From Laccaria trichodermophora (lineage: Eukaryota; Basidiomycota; Agaricomycetes; Agaricales; Hydnangiaceae): a stretch of 64,000 bases of DNA. Of the stretch, positions 55,801-64,000 are shown piece by piece (the first letter of the stretch is position 1; each line of letters opens with the position of its first letter). The stretch lies in the NCBI GenBank assembly GCA_018417955.1, contig JACTVC010000011.1, forward strand, positions 1,362,262-1,426,261, read 5' to 3'. The notes beneath the pieces were generated by a model that was given only the letters and a program-made list of their open reading frames with translations, was not told the DNA's origin and made no database searches. Made by a program: the position numbers and the translations under genes.

Positions 55801-57849
55801 CCTGAATTTCACGTAAGTATATCAGATGTAGCTGCTATCAACACGAATAACATGACCGCAGCATCAGGTGGATATCGACAATTTTGATAACTTGATGGAC
55901 CTCGTAGTCAAAGATTACATTGACGGGTTACCTCCTCACCTATCGCGACCAGAAGCTGCAAGCTTCCTCACAATGACCGAGGCAGAGTTCGAGAACTTAG
56001 ACGATGCTACGGCCCTTAAAATCTTTGCGACTCAAAATATCGTTACAACAGGACGTTCGGTTGGAAAAGCAGCTTGGAACGAAGATACTTTGAGTAGACT
56101 CGCTCATTTGGATGCCGTCATTGATATGCAAGGTTAGAGTTCTACGATTTATCTGCGTTAAAATATCAATAACCGTTACCTATATGCAGATCAAAGTATT
56201 CTGATAAAGGACGGAGACTACAGTAAACGTCTCGTTCAGGGAACGTTGAATCAGATGATACTCAAAGGCTCTTCGGGACCGAACGACAATGGTCATATTT
56301 TGAATGCATTAGACTTTCCGTTGCCCGCAAGCGATATTTCACCAGATGCCCTATCAACGGATCTCCATGCTTGGATTGCCACCGAACGACTTCCTTTCTG
56401 CAACGAGGAGACTGCGTCTTTGCCATCGCGACATCTCCGTTGGGGACTGGTTGCTACTTACGGCGCTTTGCACTATGGTCACATTGACTCGGATGGGTTC
56501 TGCACCACCGTAGACGTACTGGTCGGTGGTAAATACTGGATCGTCGCTCGTCCTCGAAACCGTGAAGACAACGGTAAAATTGATTTATACTGTGATGAGA
56601 AATGGTGCATGGAAAGGCCTGACCCAAATATATGGTGCTTCGAAGGCATATTATTGGAACCAGGGATGCGATTGTAAGTCTTTATTTTATCTACGTTGAT
56701 CCTCAATATTTACGATGTTGTCAGACGTATGCGTCCCCAAACGCCGCATTGGGTTGTAACTGTCAAGCCGTCGATATGCAGGGGAGGACATTTCTATTGT
56801 TTCTCTACTCTAGGGGAGACCATTATTGGTCTATACCGCACTTGGGCTTTAGGGGGCGTAATAACTAACACAAACCATGATCCCTCCCGGTTACTGTTAA
56901 TCCGTATAATGTACCTCTGGCACCGACATTTTGTTCTCGAGGAAAAGGTCACGGGTAAGTGCTGTTCAATACGTTATTCTTTGCAGTTCCAGTTTAACGT
57001 TCAACCTTTGTAGGCTATCTATCCAATCATATACCAAACCTCGAATGCTTTGATGACATTTTGGTGGTTTTCACCTTAGCCATTGCAATGGAGCTGCTCA
57101 ATGTCGTTGATTATCAGACCTACCGTGTCGAAACAAACCTCAGCGATCGCGATTCTGAATTGCGGGCTGATCCCGGGCTTCCGTCTCTTCTACTCTTGCA
57201 ATACGTCGATGCACGCGCAAAAAGCCGTCAATTGCTCCACTTCTTTTTCTCTAACTTCGAATTGGTTGATGACTCAGACGTTGCTGTTGATGGACCCAAG
57301 GAAATTTACTATCCATTTTTCGCGCAACACGCTGCCGCTTTGTTCAGTATGAAAAAAAAAGGATATAACCAAGGGATCCGAGGAGCTAGGGACTGTACTA
57401 TGCTCAAATTCGACCACGAACTACAATTGGCTATCGCTGGATCAACCTACTTCAAAGAAGCTATGGTTCAATTGAAGCAGGAACCTGATACCTTCGAATG
57501 GAGTGATGGGAAATATACAATTCGTCGTCTTTCGACTCCAATTCCGTGCTCCGCCTGTAAGTGTCAATTTCTTGAGACGTTTTTTTTCAGCTTAAACAAA
57601 CGTCCAAACAGTTGATTTAACCGGTGAAAATCCAGGCGATCAATATCACTTGGTCGGGACGAATAAGACTGTTGACAGAGTTCGTTTCCCCGGAGAATAC
57701 ATTGCAGACCTTAAAGGTTCGATCCATAAGCATAAGAAAGCCAAACGAACGTGTATGTAACCTCACGACTATACTCTCGACTAACATTGAATATTTTTCA
57801 AGATGCCGATATTCTCTTTGGCATGCGCCCAACCGTTACAGCCAATTAG
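52833..57849 (+). CDS. Large JmjC-domain protein (about 1,300 residues)
   Basis: Followed in one frame through about 14 exons from MPWDDGRFVLENELEPLLGD to the TAG at 57847-57849. Parts in order: an unknown helical N-terminal region (52833-54140); a long Ser/Thr/Pro-rich linker with basic clusters (KKRKRRPRTKRQRK near 55366), a likely nuclear signal; then a JmjC domain. The Fe(II)-binding H-x-D is the HID of HYGHIDSDGF (codons 56480-56488). A Lys for 2-oxoglutarate lies in VGGKYWIVARP. The distal His is in RMRPQTPHWVVT (56747-56749), followed by ICRGGHFYCFSTL. All residues needed for a 2-oxoglutarate oxygenase are present, so it may demethylate or hydroxylate a nuclear substrate; which one is unknown. 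The last two small exons end DILFGMRPTVTAN. The upstream exon limits at 53560-54000 are the least certain. Confidence 0.7.
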
Positions 57850-58430
57850 TGATACAATAGTGAAAACGACTATCCTAATGATAATTTTTGTAGGACTGTA
57901 TCGTCTGCAGTCCAATCGTACATACAAATAACATAGTATCCCTTACATAGCCAGTCGTGTATCTAATGCCCCGAGCTGGCCCGCATACTTAGTTTTTGTT
58001 ATTTGAACAAAAGGTATTAGACAAACATGCATCAATTCCTGGATACTTTAGTATCTAGGTTTTAGAAACCATCCAAAGCGTAAATATATAGACTAGACGT
58101 CGCAGGTAAACAGTAAGTAAACAAAAGCCACACAGCATCTACAGACCTTACGTNNNNNNNNNNNNNNNNNNNNNNNNNNNNNNNNNNNNNNNNNNNNNNN
58201 NNNNNNNNNNNNNNNNNNNNNNNNNNNNNNNNNNNNNNNNNNNNNNNNNNNNNNNNNNNNNNNNNNNNNNNNNNNNNNNNNNNNNNNNNNNNNNNNNNNN
58301 NNNNNNNNNNNNNNNNNNNNNNNNNNNNNNNNNNNNNNNNNNNNNNNNNNNNNNNCCCCCCCCCCCTTTCCCTACGTGGTCACGTGTTTCCGTCATCTTC
58401 TTCATTGTCTCCTGACGTCCACAGTACGCG
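57850..58430. other. Intergenic region with half-palindrome and assembly gap
   Basis: 58003-58038 repeats the sequence found at 60962-60998, which there forms the left arm of palindrome copy 6, so this is probably a half-copy relic. The rest is A+T-rich without genes, then the gap. Confidence 0.45.
58154..58355. other. Assembly gap (202 N)
   Basis: A run of unknown bases, followed directly by a C11 homopolymer (58356-58366). Any sequence lost here may include the front part of the SAM-like copy C. Confidence 0.95.
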
Positions 58431-58722
58431 ATGCCTCGTAAGTTCCGCTTACTTCCGCTTCAGCGTGCTAGCCTGCTCATTGGGCTTCAGGCAAGTTTTC
58501 AATGATGGTGGGTGATAAACGTTGACTCGACAACGCGTACTGATAAGTTTTCATCAAGTTCGGCTGCAAAACGAAGAATCCCTATCAGAAGTCATTACCT
58601 GGGAAGATGACGAGATCACCGATTTTTTGAAGCTTGTATCCAATAGTGGGAAGTGTAAGTTGAGCGGCATGGACATTCTCGTTATCAAAAAACATCTTCA
58701 TCGTTTTTTCGGCCATTCCTAG
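58431..58722 (+). pseudogene. SAM-like family, copy C, deleted and frameshifted
   Basis: Begins with the same seven-base exon and donor as copy A (ATGCCTC then GTAAGTTC). The N-terminal domain exons are missing. The remaining 3' part encodes the helical domain, but one base is lost in the A-run after FIKFGC, so NEESLSEVITWEDDEITDFL and GMDILVIKKHLHRFF are in a different frame. A clear relic next to the intact copy D. Confidence 0.6.
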
Positions 58723-59152
58723 TGTTTTCTATACACGACGGTTTGTACATACATTCTTGCCTCTTTGCGGGCTACAGGCAGTGTAGCGCATGGCATGTAC
58801 AAATTCACATACAAGTTTTTTCTGTTTTTTTTTAATGATTTAACTACATTTATTACTTTGGTCCATATCAGCACACTGGGGTCTGATTTCTTGACGTCCT
58901 CTTGTCGTCAATCATTGTATTTTTCAGGCGAGGATTGTCGTTGTGTTGTCGGTCATGTAGCTGGAAGTAAGCTTACGTCATAATTCAATTATTGATCTGA
59001 TAAGAAGATGCGTTCCTGTCACCCTGTGATTGTGCGCATCAATGTTAATTAACTTTCCGTCAACATAAGTTAATCAGACTTCACATCACGTCGATGGTAT
59101 CCCTCACTCTCTTTTCACCACCATCAAGTATCGTGGCATTCCGTTGCATACG
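58723..59152. other. Intergenic stretch between copies C and D
   Basis: No gene or repeat recognised; several T-runs. Confidence 0.4.
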
Positions 59153-60611
59153 ATGACCAGTAAGTTTCATTTCGTTTTTATTTCGTCGTTTTGGACGCCA
59201 ATTTCTTTTTTCTTGAAGAAAAGAAATCCATAACAGTGAGAGGATAATGACATGGGTACCAACTACTCTCATTCGGTTTCCAGACGGCGGAAATACGAAG
59301 GGTCTTACGCTGTTCTGAAGCATTTGCTATAAGTTGGAAGGTGAGTGGAACGGTAGCGTTCTACCTGTTTTTAACATTGACGCGGTATTGTTTGGGCCTT
59401 TTTTTTAAGGAGACCTTGAGACAAATGACGCGAGACTATCTAGACTATAGAAAAACGTACGACAACCAACCCGATAACGCTAGTACTTGTGAAGAAAAAG
59501 TAAGTCGTTTTGGATCGATTTTTTTGATTTGATTTGCGCTCATTAGCATGTTTGCAGGCGTGGAATCAATACCCGAAACTCTTTCTTTGTGCGGACGTAG
59601 ACTCTGCTCCTCGAAAAAGGTTAGCTCGGGCATACATGCGGAAAACCTTTTATGCCTATAGGCATAGACGTTTGCGGGATGAAGGGGGAGGTGGGTCAAT
59701 GGCTCCAGTTGATGGTCGTGAGGTGTGTACATTAAAGAAATGGGATACAGAGTATGTTAACGAATGGCGTATATGTTTTAGTATAATCCAAACCAAACGA
59801 CGGTCGGCATGAGATTTATCGACTGAAGTTCAAAGACTGACTATGTCGTTGTAGCATGTCGACGAAGATGTCAAACTTTTTCTGGGTGTAAATCGGGGTG
59901 TGGAGGACCGCCCGAACCGTATGACTTTGTCAATCTATCATCTTCCACTATCCGAATCGCCGGCACCTGCTGCTATGCACCTTGATGATTTTCCGGTGCG
60001 CAGCTCGGACAACCGCCCGAAGCATATCAAATCGTCAATTTATCTACCTCCACCATCCCAATCGCCGCCTCCTGCTGTTAGGCACTTTAACATTTTCCCG
60101 GTGCGTAGTTCTTGAAATATATACATATATACGTCGCGTTGAGCATGATGATGGCGTGCTTTAGGATATAAAGCGCAAGAGGGTGTGTTTATTCTTTACG
60201 GGACTGTACTTGGGGGTTGATTTGTGTTCATTGCAGGTTGAGCAAGAATCGTCATCGTCATCGAGCGTAAAGCCACCTGTTGAAGCCCATGAGCGACCAA
60301 AGCGTTTCCGGCCCGCCCCGCGTATTCCTCCGGAGGTGGAACTACCGCCCCCCACCGCAACACTTGCTATTGATGAGCAAACTCAGCAAGTAAAACGTTT
60401 TTTGGCAGCCTGTAATCCTCCTATGACACACTATTTGGAGAGATTTGTCGACTTTGGTTGTAACAATGAACAATTCGTATTGGCCGTCAAGACCTGGAAC
60501 AATGACTACATCGATGGCTTTTTGAAGACCGTTTCTTCGAAGGGAGGCAACGAGTTCACCCCGATGGATATCTTTGTGCTTAAGAATCATTTTCTTAACT
60601 ACACTGCATGA
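59153..60611 (+). CDS. Small protein with C-terminal SAM-like helical domain, copy D
   Basis: The most complete family member, about 300 residues in six or seven exons. Exon 1 is ATGACCA before GTAAGT. Next come TLRQMTRDYLDYRKTYDNQP, then WNQYPKLFLCADVDSAPRKR and ARAYMRKTFYAYRHRRLR. The following exon (about 59857-60100) holds an internal duplication: two ~33-residue units with MTLSIYHLPLSESPAPAA and IKSSIYLPPPSQSPPPA. After a Pro-rich linker, the C-terminal domain reads VKRFLAACNPPMTHYLERFV, FGCNNEQFV and EFTPMDIFVLKNHF. The match to copies A and B extends through both domains and splice sites. Function unknown; an interaction module is likely. Palindrome copy 6 lies 370 bases downstream. 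Confidence 0.6.
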
Positions 60612-61058
60612 ACGGTTCATCTCTCATATAATTGGCGAACTCATTGTAAATGTTTCATTTGTGACTTTTTTTTTTTTTTCATTTTTTTTTGGGGGGAGCG
60701 GGTAATGGGGCATATAGTTACATAGATTGTACATAGGATTCATCACATTTATACACTCACTGCTATTGGTACTTATTAAATATTGAAACGTGTTCATGCG
60801 ATATTGTGACGAGTGTGATGTATAAGTACTATTTTCTTCTGTCATTGTCTTTTTCGTTCGCTCTTTAACATCAGTCGGAATCGCATAAGTGCAACATCAA
60901 TATCTCAAAGTCAGTCGTTGTTTGGAATTACTATCGTCTTCAGGCTCTGGTGAAGGTAAGTTTGAACAAAAGGTGTTAGACAAACATGCATCAATTCTGA
61001 ATTGAAAAGTGGACGTCCACTTCTCGGTTCAAAATTTATCATTGTTTGGTCGAAGTTA
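60612..61058. other. 3' flank of copy D with palindrome copy 6
   Basis: Poly-T/poly-G tracts at 60668-60710, no gene, then palindromic repeat copy 6. Confidence 0.45.
60981..61048. repeat. 67-bp palindromic repeat, copy 6
   Basis: Centred at 61014/61015; core AAAAGTGGACGTCCACTTCT with one change. The left arm and its 20-base upstream flank recur at 58003-58038 without the core. Confidence 0.8.
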
Positions 61059-61640
61059 TCAATCACATCCATCGATACATCTAAGTACTCGATCTATTTG
61101 AACCTGGGTCTCGATTGATGCGTCTGAATTCTTTTCATTATCTTTTTGATACATCTCACCTGAAGAACCTACAGGATGACTAGAATCCGCCTCTCTGCCC
61201 CAGTCATAAACGTCTAATTCAAGCACGGCATTGCCAATTATGTCGCGAGGACAATCAGTCCCACGACGGCAAACCAACTGGAAGATAATACATTCACGGT
61301 CGTCAACCTTCTTCTCGAGTGCGATTCTTTCACCGTGGAGCCTAGGGAGCAGCTGACGGGTCTATACCTTCAATCCTCTCGAATATCGTCATCTATAGCT
61401 GGACGGTATTCGAACCTAGGCCGGGGCTGATGCGTCTGCGTCTTTATCACTCGTACAGTGATGCATCTTGCTCGATTGTGTACTTGGAATCTGATACTAG
61501 AGAGCAGCTGACGCGTCTGCGTCTCTAACACTCATACATCAATACATCTTACTCGATTGGATTTTCCACTCGAGTACGATTGTTTCTACCTGGACGCTAA
61601 TCTAACCTAGGCAGTGACTGATGCGTCTGCGTCATTCTCA
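61059..61640. repeat. Degenerate ~100-bp repeats, with an unassigned minus-strand frame
   Basis: Four or five imperfect copies of a unit containing AACCTAGG, CTGATGCGTCTGCGTC and GATACATCTTACTCGATTG (around 61075, 61360, 61420, 61510 and 61600). A minus-strand frame at 61059-61277 runs through one of them (DCPRDIIGNAVLELDVYDWG); a faint likeness to the companion family's GNVLVLKT block is not enough to call it. Confidence 0.45.
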
Positions 61641-61684
61641 AGCAATCCATTCACTGATGACGGCAAATAAGGACGCTGCGGTTT

Positions 61685-62608
61685 TCAAAATTTCCGAATG
61701 TACGTACCCGTCCGTCCTCCTTGAGAGATGGTATGACCAGGAGAACGTTTCTCTACGCGGACGCAGTAGTGTCCGACTGAAAGCTTCCATTCCATCCACT
61801 CGCCTCGTGGAAGAATGTGTCGTTTGCCTATGTAACCTGGAAGGTCGACAAAGAGAACATGTCCGTCTCTAATTGAACGGCTTGTCTGACCGCAAGACGG
61901 ATCAACACCACAATCGTGTTTTTTAAAGCCTCTCAATCTCTGGAGAGACGAGACAATGGTGAACCCTCTGTTTTGGTATTTTTTATAACACTTCTTCAAA
62001 TTACGCAGTGATTGAATTCCTGGATTCTTGAGACCTCGATTGCTGAAAGTGAGTCGAGGATATGCACAAGCGATTCCATATGGGCTAATAAAATTCATCA
62101 CAACGGTGGAGTGAAAGTCGAAAATGGGTTGAATGGCGCTGCTTGTGTTAGAGACAACAACGTTCATGCTGCCTGCCTTTCCTTCAATCGTAAGGCGATG
62201 TACCGTCATAAACATGCGCGTGGGGTAGATCTCGTCCAATCGAAACACTGGCTCCTCAAGACGGTAGTCGCTCCATGCTTGAATCCAACGCAAAAATTTT
62301 CTTTCGTTGAACTTGTTGACAAAAAAATCGATGTCATCGGGTATGAAAGTGCCAATTTTCATAACGAACAGTGCCGATGATCCCGATATTACGCCACCCG
62401 TCATCCGCAATATAGACATGATTTTGTCGGGCTTCAGGTGAAAACGTCGTAACAATTTGTTAACGAGGTATAAATGATGCCTCGCCATCATCTTTCGAAG
62501 CAATCGACAGGTTTGCGACAGACTTCTCATGGTCAAAAAGTCCATGCATTCTATAATCTCCTCGAACGTTTCTTCGGCCAGTTTGTCTAATATGCCATCT
62601 TGATTCAC
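61685..62608 (-). CDS. F-box/nucleotidyltransferase-like family protein, copy 4 (acidic motif intact)
   Basis: A single-exon frame of 307 residues. The N-terminal F-box-like segment reads LAEETFEEIIECMDFLTMRS. The NTase-like site is GVISGSSALFVM..GTFIPDDIDFFV: the Gly-Ser pair followed by D-x-D at the distance expected for the nucleotidyltransferase superfamily. The family block MNFISPYGIACAYPRLT follows, then FKKHDCGVDPSCGQTSRSI. It is the only one of four copies with the complete acidic motif, so it alone could be catalytically active. Copy 3 is its closest relative in the window, with a similar Cys-rich tail. No companion gene was identified with confidence within 1 kb. Confidence 0.65.
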   Translation of the reverse strand: MNQDGILDKLAEETFEEIIECMDFLTMRSLSQTCRLLRKMMARHHLYLVNKLLRRFHLKPDKIMSILRMTGGVISGSSALFVMKIGTFIPDDIDFFVNKFNERKFLRWIQAWSDYRLEEPVFRLDEIYPTRMFMTVHRLTIEGKAGSMNVVVSNTSSAIQPIFDFHSTVVMNFISPYGIACAYPRLTFSNRGLKNPGIQSLRNLKKCYKKYQNRGFTIVSSLQRLRGFKKHDCGVDPSCGQTSRSIRDGHVLFVDLPGYIGKRHILPRGEWMEWKLSVGHYCVRVEKRSPGHTISQGGRTGTYIRKF

Positions 62609-62819
62609 GTGACACTTATCATGTCAAATGAAATCAAACAAATCAACTGCCTATCGTTTCAAGATTCTCACCTTGATAACGGCCAACATGTCTCAAACTG
62701 GGGTGGTGAACTAGCTATGAAATTTGCGTTTCAAGAAAGAGTTGTTTTGGGTTATTTATGGTCGAAATTTTATCGATCATGTCAATAACATTCAACAACG
62801 AATTCAACACTCCGCCCTC

Positions 62820-64000
62820 ATGTCTCCTAGAACCATGTCAATGCTGGCACTGTTACTAGTCTCATGGATTTGCGTGGCCCTTCAGACAACCGGTATTACT
62901 GTTCAATGTACGTTTCATTACTATTTGGCAAAACAACGTGCCTAACTCCTGACTGTTAGACGAACAACCATCGGTCGTCCGTCCTCCTCCTTTTCCTTAC
63001 TCCAACCGGAGCAACTATTTCTACAACTGTCTCCACCCGTTGCCAATCGTGCCAAAAGTTGTTGACATGATAACCGATACCCGTTACTCTCATTCCCACA
63101 ATATCTTGCACCCTCTTTGCCAGGGTAAGATGATGGAATGTGATGTTCATTGTGTCTCTCGAGTTATTTACAACACGACCAATGATATGTTCCTGATGAA
63201 TGATACACATCGCTCTTTTTTTTATAATATCAGCCGTTTATTCACGATGAACAAATACCGTCTGTTCTGGGGTCGTTTTTCTCAACGTATACTCCGCGGA
63301 ATCTCGAAATCTAGGATCATTACACGTTTTCAGTTCAAGTACGTTTGCACCTGGCAACGTCTGTCCCGGGTAAAACGCCTGTCGTGGATATGCCAATTAA
63401 ATCTCTACCGAAACTCTATAACAAAGCATGATTTTGTTATGCTTATTGGCATTTGCGGTCCCGGTCCTCTAACATTTCGCGACATACGTCTTACAAACAT
63501 TTGGCAGCCCATACGCCACGCCATCTTGTTAACTTGGTCCGAATGTCAATATACACCCTTTAACGTGATAGCTGATGCTCTGGGGGATTACTTTGATCGC
63601 CAACGTAGGAACATATTCGAAGATTACTCAACTCCTTCTAGTCAAATAGGAGGCGGTCGTACCATTGTCAGGTCCCTCTTAGGCATCGACATAAAAGAAT
63701 TTGTGTCATCGCACAAAGGACTAGAGGGTTGTGACGCGGATTCATTTGAATTTATCAATTACTGCGAATTGGACATCGCAGAGGAATGCATGCGACGAGA
63801 TGCGACCTCATTCACGTGCGATCTGCCCCTCACTATTGTTGGAAAGTTGTTGAACACGCAAGACCTCGACGCCTTGGCAAAAATGCATGGTATCAAACTG
63901 CCTTCGCGCCTCAAGAAACCCGACAAATTATTATTGTTCGAAAATCATCATTGCTCTGTATGCGAAAGTCACACGTCGCTATTCTGTTACTCTTCAGAAA
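62820..64000 (+). CDS. 5' part of a second Helitron-type protein, runs off the right edge
   Basis: Exon 1 (62820-62907) begins MSPRTMSMLALLLVSWICVA. An intron GTACGT..GTTAG follows, then a frame from 62960 is open to the window end (1,041 bases). Late in it, FTCDLPLTIVGKLLNTQDLD followed by ALAKMHGIKLPSRLKK and a Cys/His cluster (HHCSVCESH) resembles the segment of the Helitron protein near 17000-17310 (DFALALMASVIRRLSGRALR, MQGLTFST, CACCSES). In mushroom Helitrons such a segment precedes the Rep domain, which would lie beyond this window. The hydrophobic N-terminus is unexpected for a Helitron protein, and the start may be wrong. Confidence 0.5.

Noticed and set aside
61059..61277. Minus-strand frame as a fifth companion gene
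   Set aside because: Only a short G-N-x-V-L similarity; the frame lies in degenerate repeats and the other conserved blocks are absent.
61420..61445. GGTATTCGAACC resembling a tRNA T-arm
   Set aside because: Flanking stems do not pair and no A or B box spacing fits; it lies in degenerate repeats.

Overview
This window is fungal, most likely from a mushroom-forming basidiomycete (Agaricomycetes). Genes carry many short introns of about 45-65 bases with GT..AG ends, often separating very small exons. The recognisable families (aldo-keto reductase, DHA1-type MFS transporter, C2H2 zinc finger, Helitron, F-box-like and JmjC expansions) fit that group. No species call is possible from the sequence alone. 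I see no rRNA, tRNA or CRISPR array. A run of 202 N at 58154-58355 is an assembly gap.

Left part (1-12 kb): ordinary single-copy-looking genes. Two closely related aldo-keto reductases with the same exon plan flank an intact MFS exporter, all on the plus strand, followed by a C2H2 zinc-finger protein. This looks like a small metabolic or detoxification neighbourhood. It ends at a hAT-type non-autonomous element with a perfect 8-bp target duplication (10440-11163).

Middle (11.7-33 kb): accessory DNA. A 505-bp repeat occurs twice in opposite orientation (11729-12233 and 30152-30656). Between the copies lie two F-box/nucleotidyltransferase-like genes, each next to a small companion gene. There is also a degenerate Helitron whose Rep-helicase frame is open for 6.76 kb except for three in-frame TGA codons, with an accessory gene directly downstream. 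A 4-kb block follows, built of a minisatellite, three ~170-bp repeats and about ten ~157-bp satellite units.

Right part (33-64 kb): a mosaic of lineage-specific families. It holds four copies of a small protein with a C-terminal SAM-like helical domain, two more F-box/NTase-like genes and further companions, and a candidate 2-oxoglutarate oxygenase. A 900-residue orphan, a divergently transcribed pair of orphan families, a large JmjC protein and the start of a second Helitron-like protein running off the right edge complete it. Six copies of a ~67-bp perfect-core palindrome occur only here, mostly a few hundred bases past the 3' ends of these genes. A Tc1/mariner-type MITE is also present.

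Two observations deserve most attention. One is the recurrent pairing of F-box/NTase-like genes with a small companion. The other is the dispersed palindrome at gene 3' ends. Protein-family names below rest on motif reading only; no database search was possible.
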